In this document: positions 53,617 to 63,323 of the stretch, one piece after another | Numbering within the stretch: the stretch's first letter is position 1 | How the letters are laid out: each line of letters starts with the position of its first letter | NCBI RefSeq assembly: GCF_004022485.1 | Contig: NZ_CP034951.1 | Location: 372,001 to 436,000, forward strand | Reading direction: 5' to 3' | Length of the DNA stretch: 64,000 nucleotides | Source of the DNA: Aequorivita sp. H23M31 | Lineage (GTDB): Bacteria > Bacteroidota > Bacteroidia > Flavobacteriales > Flavobacteriaceae | Translations under genes and position numbers: made by a program | The notes under the pieces: model-generated | Database searches by the model: none | Seen by the model: the letters and a program-made list of their open reading frames with translations, nothing else | Told to the model about the DNA's origin: nothing

Positions 53617-55932
53617 CTAAAGCCTAATTTGCTTTTCCCCCAATCTCTGTGATAATACCTTGGCTCGTTGCAACGGAATATACTCTGGGTCGGCGTGCTG
53701 CCAATATTGAAGTGCAATATCCAAATATTTCCTTGCTTCTTTGGGATTCTCGTTTTCCAATAGGAATGCCAGCTGATAATAATATTTGGGATCTTCGGGC
53801 TTTTGGTCCACTTCCTTTTTCATAATCTCCTGAGCCTTTTTCAAATTGCCAGCCTTGGCATAGATATTCGATATAAAATCCTTCTCGCCAATAAGACTTT
53901 GGATTTTTGAATTATCTTTTTCCAATAGCTCAATGCACTTCTTATAATCTCGATCGGAATATGCAAGTATAAGATCAAAATAAGTGTCGTAACCTTTTCC
54001 GTAGTTTTCATATTCTCTACGGCAGTTGGTTCGAAATTTTTCCATTTCCATAGTCATTTTATAGTCGTTTTGTATAGCATTTATATTTACAAAACAATTA
54101 TAAAAACTTTCATTTTCTGAAGAAAATCTGCTCAAATCGGTAATCAACTTTTCTACTTGTTCCTCTCTGCTGATCGATTGGTTCATTAAGGCCTTTCGGG
54201 AGAAGGTACTTGCCAAAATCCTATTTATTGGGCCTAACCTGGTAGTGTATTTTTCATATTCGGCAAGAGTTTTTAAAGAAGCACTGACTTGGCCGGATAA
54301 TTCCAAGAGATAACTTTTATACCACATAAACTGAATGCTATCCGTTAGTGTGGTGGCCTGCTTTAATCCGTCGTCCATCCTTTTATAGGCTAAGGCAGTT
54401 GCCTGGTTTTTAAAATCCAAAGTGGCTATTTTTGCCTGCAGTTTTGTGTTTAAAGGATCTAACGCTTCTTCTCGCAGAAGGATTTCCTTCGCCTTTTCTA
54501 AATTACCTTGTTTTTCATAGATGTTCGCATATTTCTGTCTGTCCTCATCTCTATCTGGAAATTCAGCACTTAAGCGCTCCAGACTCTGTAAAGCTTCCTC
54601 ATATTCTTCATCCACCAGCTGCAGTTCATATAAAGCCAAAAGTCCCTTTTCTACATTGCCATTCTCTATAGCCTCCCGCATTAATTTTTTACCACTTTCA
54701 TTTCCATATTCCACCCTATACATTCCCAATAATGCTTGATAAGGGGCAAACTCATAGGGATACATTTTCTTTCGCATTTCCTGTAATTTCCGATATGCAT
54801 CTATATTGTTTGTAATCTGATACAGCACTTCCTTAGGGATGAACTGCATTCTTTCCGGTAGTGATTTTCCATATTTTATTGATTTTTTTATAGAAGCAAT
54901 AGCCTCATCCTTTCGTCCAAGTCCATATAGAACATCTCCAATCCAAAAATGGCAGGAAGCGCATTGTGGATCCAAGGCAACCGCTTTTTGATCTAATACC
55001 AGAGTTTCCTCCAAGGCTGAAGGATCATTATAAAATGTCATTCGGGATAAAGTATGGAATTTAAGCGCCTCAAGATTACCCGTAACCAGAGATGAAGCCG
55101 GCATATTCATTTGCTTTCCTGTACTCTTTATGGCGTTTGGAATATTATCAAAAATCTGCTGCTTTATATTATCTACGGCATTGTAGGGGTCTTCACCTAT
55201 AGCATAGAGTTCCGAAATACTTTTTCCGTCCCGGGTATTGTATAAATTTCCCTTAAATTCAAATTCCCCATCTTTGATATTATAGGAAATATCCGTAAAA
55301 AAATCATTGCGTGACTTTTTGGCAATCTCACGTTCCAAGCCAACATTTGGAGTTACAAAGGAGGGGAGGCCCATCACATTGTGATAGGTATTCAAGGTAT
55401 AGACGGAATTCGTATAAAATTCAGGCCGCTGATCTAGATTGTGCTGTAGAAGTTGTGAAAAGGCCACTCCATACCAATCATTTTCTTTGTTATTCGTCAA
55501 GTTTCTAAATTGGAAACTGGCAATGGTCTTTATCTTGTTCAGGCTAGGAACCACGGCAGTTAGCGATTTTCCGTTTTCGTCCACAACCTCGATAGTAGAA
55601 GTTTGGCCCGTTGTGGTTTCGTTAAACAAAAGACTACCCAATAAAAATGCTGCTATAACATTCATTACTACCAATATCTTGGGCCATTTTAAGGTAGAAG
55701 ATTTAAATTGTAATTGACTTCCGAAGTAAGTTACTATAACAAGAGCAGGGATGAGCGCCAACCAAATCAAAAGATATTTATCAACTAAAGAATTAGTTAA
55801 GTCATAGCGTTTGGTGAGGAACTCCACGAACTGCAAGAGACCAAATCCTACGGCAAAATAGGTTCCCAAATACTGTGGCACCTTGCGATCCCAAAGTTGC
55901 TGAAAAATCGATTTGTTGCTATTGGTAGCCAT
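53617..55932 (-). CDS. membrane-anchored TPR protein
   Basis: 771 residues. Three membrane helices lie near the N-terminus (about 20-38, 50-70, 84-102). An approximately 170-residue domain follows (IASFQFRNLTNNKENDWYGVAFSQLLQ, cut at its core FQFRNLTNNKENDW), resembling the FlgO/TolB-like 'adenylate-cyclase-associated' region. The remainder is a long tetratricopeptide array (for example ALDPQCASCHFWIGDVLYG and NLEKAKEILLREEALDP). Such proteins bear a cytoplasmic effector in some relatives; here none is present. Likely a scaffold. Confidence 0.85.
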   Translation of the reverse strand: MATNSNKSIFQQLWDRKVPQYLGTYFAVGFGLLQFVEFLTKRYDLTNSLVDKYLLIWLALIPALVIVTYFGSQLQFKSSTLKWPKILVVMNVIAAFLLGSLLFNETTTGQTSTIEVVDENGKSLTAVVPSLNKIKTIASFQFRNLTNNKENDWYGVAFSQLLQHNLDQRPEFYTNSVYTLNTYHNVMGLPSFVTPNVGLEREIAKKSRNDFFTDISYNIKDGEFEFKGNLYNTRDGKSISELYAIGEDPYNAVDNIKQQIFDNIPNAIKSTGKQMNMPASSLVTGNLEALKFHTLSRMTFYNDPSALEETLVLDQKAVALDPQCASCHFWIGDVLYGLGRKDEAIASIKKSIKYGKSLPERMQFIPKEVLYQITNNIDAYRKLQEMRKKMYPYEFAPYQALLGMYRVEYGNESGKKLMREAIENGNVEKGLLALYELQLVDEEYEEALQSLERLSAEFPDRDEDRQKYANIYEKQGNLEKAKEILLREEALDPLNTKLQAKIATLDFKNQATALAYKRMDDGLKQATTLTDSIQFMWYKSYLLELSGQVSASLKTLAEYEKYTTRLGPINRILASTFSRKALMNQSISREEQVEKLITDLSRFSSENESFYNCFVNINAIQNDYKMTMEMEKFRTNCRREYENYGKGYDTYFDLILAYSDRDYKKCIELLEKDNSKIQSLIGEKDFISNIYAKAGNLKKAQEIMKKEVDQKPEDPKYYYQLAFLLENENPKEARKYLDIALQYWQHADPEYIPLQRAKVLSQRLGEKQIRL

Positions 55933-56142
55933 ATCAAGATAAAGGGCTAAGATAAAATATTGGCTATAATATTCAAGTTTTTACCTTGAAATGTTCATTG
56001 TAAAAAATTAATTCCTATTCATTATAATTCCTTTGGAAGACGGGCCATTATAAGAATTTTTTAGGAGAATACATTCCAGACTATATCTCATTTAAGGTTG
56101 GTTATAGATTCATTAGCTTTACCGATAACAACACTATAATAA

Positions 56143-57048
56143 ATGGAACACCTTAAATTGACCTTCGGAGATATTGCCCAACGCGGAATTCTATATTACG
56201 ATAAAGAAGTGGAAAAGGCCTGTCACAGCATCTGTGAAACCCTAAAGATTGATAATATGCCTGATTACGATTCTGCGCATTATTTTCAGTTGCAAAACGG
56301 ACAGTTCCAAAGAAAATCAATTAACGAGGAAAATAAACTGCAGTCCAGGGATCGGATTTTTGAAGAGGAGCTCATTAAAAAGTTTAATGCGAACACCCAC
56401 AATGTGTTGTTTGTATTTAAGGGAGATGTCCTTTCAGGGATTGTCCATTTTTCCGATTATAATCAAACAAAAGTTTTGCAGGCGATTCAGGATGATGTGC
56501 TTACGTTCGAAAGGAAATTACGGCAATACCTCTTCCTCAAAAATTTTAGAAATGAGGATATGCTTAAATACTTCGAATATAGAGCGGGAAAAAATGAACA
56601 TTCCAAACATTATTATGAAGGTCGATTGCACCAATTGGATAAAAGAAAAGAAGAACTAAATCAATTGGGCGAATTTCAGATGTTCGACTTAAAGGATCTG
56701 TTGGAGTTCGGTAATGATGCACCCTCAAAAAATGCTTTTCAATATGAAAAGGTAGATCTGCAAGGGAGGGATATCTACGAATCCACTATGGTTAATAGCT
56801 TAAGAAATATGGCAATGCACGGAAAAAATCCCATAGAAATGGACGAGGAATCATCGGTTTATTCTATTGAAAGTTTGGAATATCTATTTCATGCGCTGAA
56901 AATATTGGAAACCTTTACCTACCGAATTGAAAAATTGATTGCGGATCACGAAGATTATAAAAAATCGGTCATAATGGACAACCGCAGCAAGCTGGAGATT
57001 ATCTATCAACACCATCCAAAAGCAATAAATTATTTTATGGGAAATTAA
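56143..57048 (+). CDS. CBS-like plus HEPN-like protein
   Basis: 301 residues, no recognised family name. Residues about 85-112 (NVLFVFKGDVLSGIVHFSDYN, cut at VFKGDVLSGIVHFSD) look like the second half of a CBS nucleotide-binding pair. The C-terminal helical part has LRNMAMHGK with Arg-Asn-x3-His (RNMAMH, about residues 224-229), the catalytic RNxxxH signature of HEPN ribonucleases, followed by long helices. Function could be nucleotide-regulated RNA cleavage or a structural HEPN. This is inference from motifs. Confidence 0.75.
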   Translation: MEHLKLTFGDIAQRGILYYDKEVEKACHSICETLKIDNMPDYDSAHYFQLQNGQFQRKSINEENKLQSRDRIFEEELIKKFNANTHNVLFVFKGDVLSGIVHFSDYNQTKVLQAIQDDVLTFERKLRQYLFLKNFRNEDMLKYFEYRAGKNEHSKHYYEGRLHQLDKRKEELNQLGEFQMFDLKDLLEFGNDAPSKNAFQYEKVDLQGRDIYESTMVNSLRNMAMHGKNPIEMDEESSVYSIESLEYLFHALKILETFTYRIEKLIADHEDYKKSVIMDNRSKLEIIYQHHPKAINYFMGN

Positions 57049-57140
57049 TCGTCCTATTATACGACAAAGGTCTCGGTAACTGGGCTTTAAATTTTAACAC
57101 AACGTTCTGTTTAAGTGCTATAACAAAACATTAAACAATA

Positions 57141-57155
57141 CTTATCTTTGATAAG
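57141..57155. promoter_or_regulatory. -7 box inside a TetR-type palindrome
   Basis: CTTATC-TTT-GATAAG contains TATCTTTG (57143-57150), a perfect TAnnTTTG box, 52 bp before the TetR gene. A regulator bound here would block RNA polymerase, giving autoregulation of the TetR-AarF pair. Confidence 0.55.
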
Positions 57156-57201
57156 TGAATAAAGGTACTGAAACATTTCAATTTTAAAATACAAAAATAT
57201 A

Positions 57202-57891
57202 ATGTCAACTATAGATAAAAACTCTCCAGCATTTGAAAATCAAGGCTCTGAGGAAAAAATTAAAAAGCATAAAATAATTTCTCTTTATATGGAATATGTT
57301 CTTTTAAACGAAAGAACTCCAAAGAGTGTATTTAAGTTCTGTAGAGAAAACAATTTTGAGGAAGCGGTGTTTTATGAATATTTTGGTTCTTTTGAGGGAT
57401 TACAAATGGAAATTTGGAATTCTTTTTATGAGCAAACCGTTTCATTGGCAAATAACGATGCAGCGTACGCAAGTTTTTCGAATAGAGAAAAAATGCTGAC
57501 GTTTTTCTATACTTTCTTCGAATTGCTCACGCTTAACCGAAGCTACATTCTTTTCACCTTAAAAGAACATCAGAATGTTATGCGGAATTTGAATCAGCTG
57601 AAAGGGCTTCGTAAGAACGTAAAACACTTTGCTGCTGAATTAATCCGCGAAGATAACGAAGATAAAAAGCTGAAAGTTTTAAAACAATCTGTTACGGTAT
57701 TTTCTGAAGGTGCCTGGATCCAAACATTATTTCTGCTGAAATACTGGATGGAAGATAATTCCGCCGGATTTGAAAATACAGACATTGCAATTGAAAAATC
57801 GGTCAGGGCAATTTTTGATGTCTTCGATACACAGCCGTTGGAAAGCATATTGGATTTCGGAAAGTTTTTGTGGAAAGAAAAGATGGTGTAA
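57202..57891 (+). CDS. TetR-like regulator paired with AarF
   Basis: 229 residues. The N-terminal 65 residues have a divergent TetR-type helix-turn-helix (KIISLYMEYVLLNER, SVFKFCRENNFEEAVFYEYFGS, cut at its YEYFGSFEGLQ end). The helical C-terminal domain is like the TetR_C group of Bacteroidota. The stop overlaps the next start by 1 bp, so the two genes are co-translated. The palindrome at 57141 is its likely site. Confidence 0.85.
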   Translation: MSTIDKNSPAFENQGSEEKIKKHKIISLYMEYVLLNERTPKSVFKFCRENNFEEAVFYEYFGSFEGLQMEIWNSFYEQTVSLANNDAAYASFSNREKMLTFFYTFFELLTLNRSYILFTLKEHQNVMRNLNQLKGLRKNVKHFAAELIREDNEDKKLKVLKQSVTVFSEGAWIQTLFLLKYWMEDNSAGFENTDIAIEKSVRAIFDVFDTQPLESILDFGKFLWKEKMV

Positions 57892-59198
57892 TGAAGACTA
57901 TAGACAAAATCCCCACCAATAAAATTCAGCGTGCTTCCAAATTAATGACTACCGGCGTAAAAGTGGGCGGTAATTACTTAAAGTATTACGGAAAAAAACT
58001 CGTTAATTCTGATCATAATAAGGACGAACTTAATGAGAGCAATGCGGAAGACATTTACGATACTTTAAAAAATTTAAAAGGAAGCGCACTGAAGGTCGCC
58101 CAAATGCTAAGTATGGAAAAGAACATAATGCCGAAAGCTTATGTTGAGAAGTTTTCATTGGCGCAATTTCAAGTTCCAGCGCTCTCCGCACCTTTGGTTC
58201 GCAAAACTTTTAAAAAATATTTCGGCGACACTCCTGAAAGTCTTTTCGATACGTTTGATGCCGGATCGGTTGCCGCAGCAAGTATCGGTCAGGTTCATAA
58301 AGCAACGAAGGATGGAAAAAATCTTGCAGTGAAAATTCAGTATCCTGGTGTTGCAGAAAGTATAAGTAGCGATTTGGCAATGGTAAAGCCTGTAGCGATG
58401 AAAATGTTCAACATAAAAGGAAAGGACAGCGACAAGTATTTTCAGGAAGTTGAAAGCAAGTTGTTGGAAGAAACTAACTATCTGTTGGAAGTAGAGCAGA
58501 GCAAGGAAATTTCCCAAGCCTGTAGTAATATTCCGAATTTGAGATTTCCGAAGTATTACGAAAAACTTTCAAATGAAAAAATCATTACCATGGACTGGAT
58601 GGAAGGGCAGCACCTTTCGGAATTCGTGAAAAGCAATACCAGTGATGAAGAGGCAAATAGGGTAGGGCAGACGCTTTGGGATTTCTATATGTTCCAAATG
58701 CACCAATTAAAACGCGTTCACGCAGATCCCCATCCTGGAAATTTCCTAATTGATGCTGACGCAAATTTAATTGCCATAGATTTTGGATGTGTAAAAACTG
58801 TTCCTGAAGAATTTTATGTGCCTTATTTCGAATTGGCTATGCCGGAAAACATAAGTAATCCAGAAGTGTTTTTGGAAAAAATGTACGCTTTGGAAATCTT
58901 AAAAGAAGAAGATTCACCGGAGGAAGTAAAATTTTTCTCAGAATTATTTCAGGAAATGTTGAGTTTGTTTACAAAACCTTTCCACTGTGAGACTTTCGAT
59001 TTTTCTGATGAAGAGTTTTTCGGAAAAATTGCAGAGTTGAGCAATAAATATTCAAAAGACACCGAAATAAGAAAGATGAACGGAAATCGAGGTTCGCAAC
59101 ATTTCCTCTATATCAACCGAACATTTTTTGGGCTTTATAATCTGATGAACGATCTGGGTGCGAAGGTGGAGATTAATAATTACAAGAATTATGTTTAA
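57891..59198 (+). CDS. AarF/ABC1/UbiB-family atypical kinase
   Basis: 435 residues from ATG 57891 (frame also open 7 codons upstream). Family marks: KGSALKVAQMLS (KxGQ-like, Gly replaced by Ala), AAASIGQVHKA (Ala-rich loop), AVKIQYPG (ATP Lys), HADPHPGNFLI (catalytic) and IDFGCVK (DFG). Members act in quinone or lipid homeostasis. This shorter Bacteroidota form lacks the C-terminal membrane helices of UbiB. Ubiquinone synthesis is not expected here (menaquinone users), so a lipid role is more likely. Confidence 0.9.
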   Translation: MKTIDKIPTNKIQRASKLMTTGVKVGGNYLKYYGKKLVNSDHNKDELNESNAEDIYDTLKNLKGSALKVAQMLSMEKNIMPKAYVEKFSLAQFQVPALSAPLVRKTFKKYFGDTPESLFDTFDAGSVAAASIGQVHKATKDGKNLAVKIQYPGVAESISSDLAMVKPVAMKMFNIKGKDSDKYFQEVESKLLEETNYLLEVEQSKEISQACSNIPNLRFPKYYEKLSNEKIITMDWMEGQHLSEFVKSNTSDEEANRVGQTLWDFYMFQMHQLKRVHADPHPGNFLIDADANLIAIDFGCVKTVPEEFYVPYFELAMPENISNPEVFLEKMYALEILKEEDSPEEVKFFSELFQEMLSLFTKPFHCETFDFSDEEFFGKIAELSNKYSKDTEIRKMNGNRGSQHFLYINRTFFGLYNLMNDLGAKVEINNYKNYV

Positions 59199-59283
59199 AC
59201 GTAGGATTCACAGGTAGCCTATCCAAATACAATAGAACCACCGAATATTTCCCTATTAAAATATTGAAAATATACGCACCGGG

Positions 59284-59634
59284 TCATCTCCCAAATTTTT
59301 TCCTTATTGCCATTTCCGTATTATAAATCAGGAGGAAAGCCCATGTTAAAATGCTGAGGACAACTATGGAAACGCTTAAAATGATGTAATCAATTTTTAT
59401 TATAAAGTTTAGAAGAGAAACCAACAATAAATAATAGGAATAATTTATCATATTTCTAGCACCAACTTTTTGTGCAAAATCCCATGTTTTCTGAGATTTC
59501 ATAGAAGATTTAGTTCTAAAACCATAATAGTAATTTATGGTCTTGGGAGGTTTATTTTTCCAATAATTTCCAAAAATAATATTTGCTATACCTATTATAA
59601 GGATAGGAATAAATATTATGGGGTTAAAGGTCAT
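59284..59634 (-). CDS. SdpI-family membrane protein
   Basis: 116 residues. Hydrophobic helices at about 5-22, 66-84 and 85-106. The family motif YYGFRTKSSMKSQKTWDFAQ at its core GFRTKSSM and TWDFAQ is clear. SdpI proteins include an immunity/signal protein for a killing peptide in Bacillus; the function in this phylum is unknown. Confidence 0.85.
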   Translation of the reverse strand: MTFNPIIFIPILIIGIANIIFGNYWKNKPPKTINYYYGFRTKSSMKSQKTWDFAQKVGARNMINYSYYLLLVSLLNFIIKIDYIILSVSIVVLSILTWAFLLIYNTEMAIRKKFGR

Positions 59635-59890
59635 TATTTCATTTTTAATTTTAAGAGAAGGTGGCTTATCTTACCATCTAAATACTATATAAGATTTTCA
59701 CGTGCTAAATATAATTAATGCTGCGACCATTGAACAGAAGAATATTGGCAAACAATGAATAATAATGTTTGTACATATTCCGGACAAATAAGGTAATAAG
59801 ATAGAGCTGTTGGGATCGATATAAAATGGATTATATTGAAATTTGAGGTTGGGAATAATATCCTATACAATTTATTGGCCAAGAAATAGC

Positions 59891-60340
59891 CTATATATTT
59901 CGTTTGTTGTTTTTACTAGAAAACAACACATAATCCAACGAAAATCTTCCAGGACCCGTAAAGGTGAGTGCAAGAAAAGTAAACAAATACAGATACCGCA
60001 TTTCCAAAACTTCAAAGGCATCGTTTACAATAAACGCATGGAAAATGAATATCACTACAAAGTTTATTGTTAATATCAAACTTGCAATTCTCGAGAAAAG
60101 TCCCAAAATCAATAGAACTGCACAAAGTCCTTCCGCAAAAGCAGCAAGATAAAAGGAAGAGGTTATGCCAATACCAATGGGATCCATAAATTGAATTTCC
60201 TGTCCGCTAAAAATAACACTCATTTTCCCGTATCCATGCCCATAGAGCAATACAAAGGCAAAGACCAATCTCAAAATCAGCAGGCCGAAATCGCGAGCTG
60301 TGCCATTTTCACCGACTAAAAAATATTTTATCCTCTCCAT
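59891..60340 (-). CDS. DoxX-family membrane protein
   Basis: 149 residues, four helices. The N-terminal RLVFAFVLLYGHGYGKM is typical of DoxX, and AAFAEGLCAVLLILGLFSRIASL is the middle conserved block (cut at AEGLCAVLLILGL). DoxX proteins belong to membrane redox or quinone-linked complexes; no partner is seen beside it. Confidence 0.9.
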   Translation of the reverse strand: MERIKYFLVGENGTARDFGLLILRLVFAFVLLYGHGYGKMSVIFSGQEIQFMDPIGIGITSSFYLAAFAEGLCAVLLILGLFSRIASLILTINFVVIFIFHAFIVNDAFEVLEMRYLYLFTFLALTFTGPGRFSLDYVLFSSKNNKRNI

Positions 60341-60810
60341 AATGGTAGGTTTTAATTGTATTTAACCTAAGGGTTTCCAATGGATTAAAGATAAGGAATT
60401 TTTATTTTCGAGTAATCAAACCGTATTTGTTCGTGGTATTTTTTGAAGAATCACTGAATCTTGAACTTGACTAATTCGACAATGCAATTTCTAGTGTAGT
60501 GCTGAAATCCGTGGTTTTGAATTAATTTCTGGTTGAGATATAGAACAAAACGTAAATTGAATTCACATAAATACATTATTTTGGAAGCCCCTAAACAAAA
60601 CTATGCGACATAATCGACACGGCTAATTATAGCATAGGAACAAAGTGAAAATCAGTTGTAAAAAGATACGTTAAGTTGCTATTCACTAATGTCATTAAAT
60701 GTCTTATAATTTATATTATGTAAAATAGGAAATATGCGTTATAGAAAATCCCATCTAGAACTGCACCTCTTCCTAACAACTTATCTTCCTCAATAATAAA
60801 TATCGAGTTC
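60341..60810. other. intergenic, nothing recognised
   Basis: About 470 bp of AT-rich DNA between DoxX and the caspase operon. A 61-codon minus frame at 60711 overlaps the next gene and has no family match. I see no repeat or hairpin of note. Confidence 0.5.
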
Positions 60811-61059
60811 CTAACCACAATCCGTTCCTTCGTCCGGAATACATAGGTCATAGCTCTGTTTAAAAATAGCATCATCGCAAACATATTTTTCCCCATTGAT
60901 ACCCACCATTAACCAATCTCCTGCCTTCCCGCTCATAACCCCTTCCATTGATTCAACTTCAAAAGGTTCGTGGATCTGGGCACATAATATTGCTATTGGT
61001 TTCTTCTTGGCGCTAAGAAACTTTATTTGCGGAATTTCGTCTTGTGTAAATCGGAGCAT
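60811..61059 (-). CDS. small conserved-looking protein, last gene of the caspase operon
   Basis: 82 residues. Core VMSGKAGDWLMVGINGEKYVCDD resembles the PGDYG-type 'KxGDWL' motif seen in small phage- or toxin-associated proteins (cut here at GDWLMVGINGEKY). Cys at 26, 61, 73 and 81. It starts 15 bp after the caspase gene stops and so is co-transcribed. Function unknown. Confidence 0.75.
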   Translation of the reverse strand: MLRFTQDEIPQIKFLSAKKKPIAILCAQIHEPFEVESMEGVMSGKAGDWLMVGINGEKYVCDDAIFKQSYDLCIPDEGTDCG

Positions 61060-61074
61060 AATAATAAAATTAGA

Positions 61075-63312
61075 TCAGGATAAAAAAATGGTTTTTAGGA
61101 ACTTAATAAAAGGATCCTCTGGATTTTGGGAGTGCATCAAACAATAATATGCATTATATGCATTGCTATAAATTGACATTTTCTCTCTAATCCCTGCCAT
61201 CGCGGCGGTCTGGGAATAGTTGCTTTTGGATTCTTCCAAATTTCCCAAATATAGATTTGCCTCCGCCACGGTTGCCAACTTCCATAAGCTGTTAAAGGGA
61301 TCTTTTTTGGTAGCATCCAAAGCAGTATTGGCATAATCGAGCATCTTAGCCTCATCTTCTTTATAAAATAGATATAAAAATGCCAAGTTTATGGCGTGAT
61401 AGTAAATCTGCTTTTGATCCTTTTTTGCCTGGGCAATTTCTAGACCTTGCGAGTAATACTTGATTGCATTTTCGGCATCACTCCCACAAAAGGAAAAGAG
61501 ATATTTGCGTTTATACCTGCCTCCAATTACCCCCATTAAATTTGAGTTGTCTTTGGCCAATTTATGGTTCTCCACGATTGAAAGAGCCTCCTCTGCTCTA
61601 TCTGCACCCTCAAGAGCATAAATAAGTTGTTCCAACCCTTTGTTATCAAGGATTTCAAGTTTGGGCAGTTGTTTTTTAATGACCTCATCATAATCTCCTA
61701 AAGTGATATTTATTTCCTCCTGCGATGAGCATTGATTGAAGAATTTATTTCCAGTCAATGCATTTACAATCAAACAATAACTATCATTGTTTTTATCTTC
61801 TACCTTGACCATTGAGAAATGGTCTCCTTCCACGATAACTCTATTAGCTTCCGGAAAGGGCTGAAGACTTGATTGTATAGGTATAAATAGATCTTTTGTA
61901 GAAGCTACCGTTCTAAAGTAGAATGGATAAGAAGTTGAAAATAGCTGTGTCCACCGCTCTCTTAAATTGGTGATAAAGTTTCCCGTTTCCTTTAAATCCT
62001 TTAGATTATCCTGGTTCAAATTCTTTATTGTTGTTTCAGCTAAGCCATTGCTTGGGGTTCCAAAGAGGATAAGGTGGCTTATTTTTTCTCGGTCTTCGGG
62101 AGATAAATCTAATATAGTTTGTTGAACGGCCAGACCTCCCAAGCCATGAGCAATTATTGCAATACGCTTGTATTTGGAATATTTATGCTTTATGGAAGCG
62201 GTGAGGTAAGTGGAATTTCGATTTATGTCGGTAAGAGAAGCCCATACATTTTTGCCAAGGTCAGGAAGGATATTTTCACCATAACCAAATGGAAACATAT
62301 CCCATCCCGCCATCTTTTTGTCCTCCATTAAAAATTTAGGGATATCCGCAAAAGCCGTCGCTCCATTACCCATAAAACTATGTACAAAAAGAATAACACT
62401 ATTGGCATTTTCCGTTTCCCTGAAAACTGTAGCCTGTTCTTCCTTAGTTGCTTGTTTACCTTGAATTGATGTTTTAGTTTCAATCTTACTCTCTGGATTA
62501 GTTCTTAGATCCTTCGGAAGATAACTGAGCACGAAGTCATCATATATTTGAAGATTGGCATAGGGATTTTGCTTAGGATTGGCTTCGGGCACCTTTTTAA
62601 AAATATATTGTACCACCTCCGAAATTCGAATAAAGGGATCACTAAAATCCGTTTTGCCCTTCCCCCGTAAAACCTCAATCATACATTTAGTATAAAGACT
62701 ATTGCTGTCTCCTTGCATAATATAGCTTAGCTGATCTTCCCTACAAGAGGAAATAATCGACATTCCCTTACCATCATCCAATGTTTGGGCAAGTCCATCC
62801 TGTTGCGATAAATGCCCTGCCGCCTTAGACAATATACCAGGTCCGTCCTTGGTAATGCCCGCGGCGTGACAACAATCCAAAAAGAAAACCAGACGGCGCG
62901 ATTTCAGTTTACTTATTTTCTCCTTTACCTCTTCCGCTTTTACCCAAGTCTTTTCATAGTTTACGGGGTCATAATCAAATGGACACAAATGAAAGTATTT
63001 TTTGTTTTGGTCCTCTGGTTTCCAATCTTCCTTTCTTAAAAATGTATTGTCACTATAACATCCACCGTGGCCGGAATAATAGATAAGCACGGAAGCGTTT
63101 TCATCCGACTTTTCAATAAGATTGTCGAAGCTGGCAAGAATGTTTTTACGGGTAGCTTTATTGTCCGTAAGCAAGGTAATATTTTCGGGTAAATATCCTG
63201 CAATGGTCTCGTCTGCGAGAATATTATAAATAGCCGTGGCATCCTTGACGGTTACCGGAAGATCATTCCCTACTCCTATCAACAGTGCATATACGTTTTT
63301 TAGATTTCCCAT
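61075..63312 (-). CDS. caspase-like (C14) protease with dead hydrolase and TPR domains
   Basis: 745 residues. Residues 1-270: caspase fold with catalytic His82 (YYSGHGG) and Cys148 (DCCHAAG), both present. Residues about 300-500: alpha/beta hydrolase (FVHSFMGNGATAF, then IAHGLGGLA). The nucleophile elbow reads AHGLG with Gly390 where Ser is expected, so this part is probably inactive and used for binding. Residues about 560-745: TPR-like helical repeats. The order protease, sensor and TPR, with a membrane partner upstream, suggests a triggered cell-death or signalling protein. Role inferred. Confidence 0.88.
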   Translation of the reverse strand: MGNLKNVYALLIGVGNDLPVTVKDATAIYNILADETIAGYLPENITLLTDNKATRKNILASFDNLIEKSDENASVLIYYSGHGGCYSDNTFLRKEDWKPEDQNKKYFHLCPFDYDPVNYEKTWVKAEEVKEKISKLKSRRLVFFLDCCHAAGITKDGPGILSKAAGHLSQQDGLAQTLDDGKGMSIISSCREDQLSYIMQGDSNSLYTKCMIEVLRGKGKTDFSDPFIRISEVVQYIFKKVPEANPKQNPYANLQIYDDFVLSYLPKDLRTNPESKIETKTSIQGKQATKEEQATVFRETENANSVILFVHSFMGNGATAFADIPKFLMEDKKMAGWDMFPFGYGENILPDLGKNVWASLTDINRNSTYLTASIKHKYSKYKRIAIIAHGLGGLAVQQTILDLSPEDREKISHLILFGTPSNGLAETTIKNLNQDNLKDLKETGNFITNLRERWTQLFSTSYPFYFRTVASTKDLFIPIQSSLQPFPEANRVIVEGDHFSMVKVEDKNNDSYCLIVNALTGNKFFNQCSSQEEINITLGDYDEVIKKQLPKLEILDNKGLEQLIYALEGADRAEEALSIVENHKLAKDNSNLMGVIGGRYKRKYLFSFCGSDAENAIKYYSQGLEIAQAKKDQKQIYYHAINLAFLYLFYKEDEAKMLDYANTALDATKKDPFNSLWKLATVAEANLYLGNLEESKSNYSQTAAMAGIREKMSIYSNAYNAYYCLMHSQNPEDPFIKFLKTIFLS

Positions 63313-63323
63313 TTTGTTTGGTT

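Noticed and set aside
60711..60896. 61-codon minus frame overlapping the small caspase-operon gene
   Set aside because: Out of frame with the supported gene and no leader or family match.
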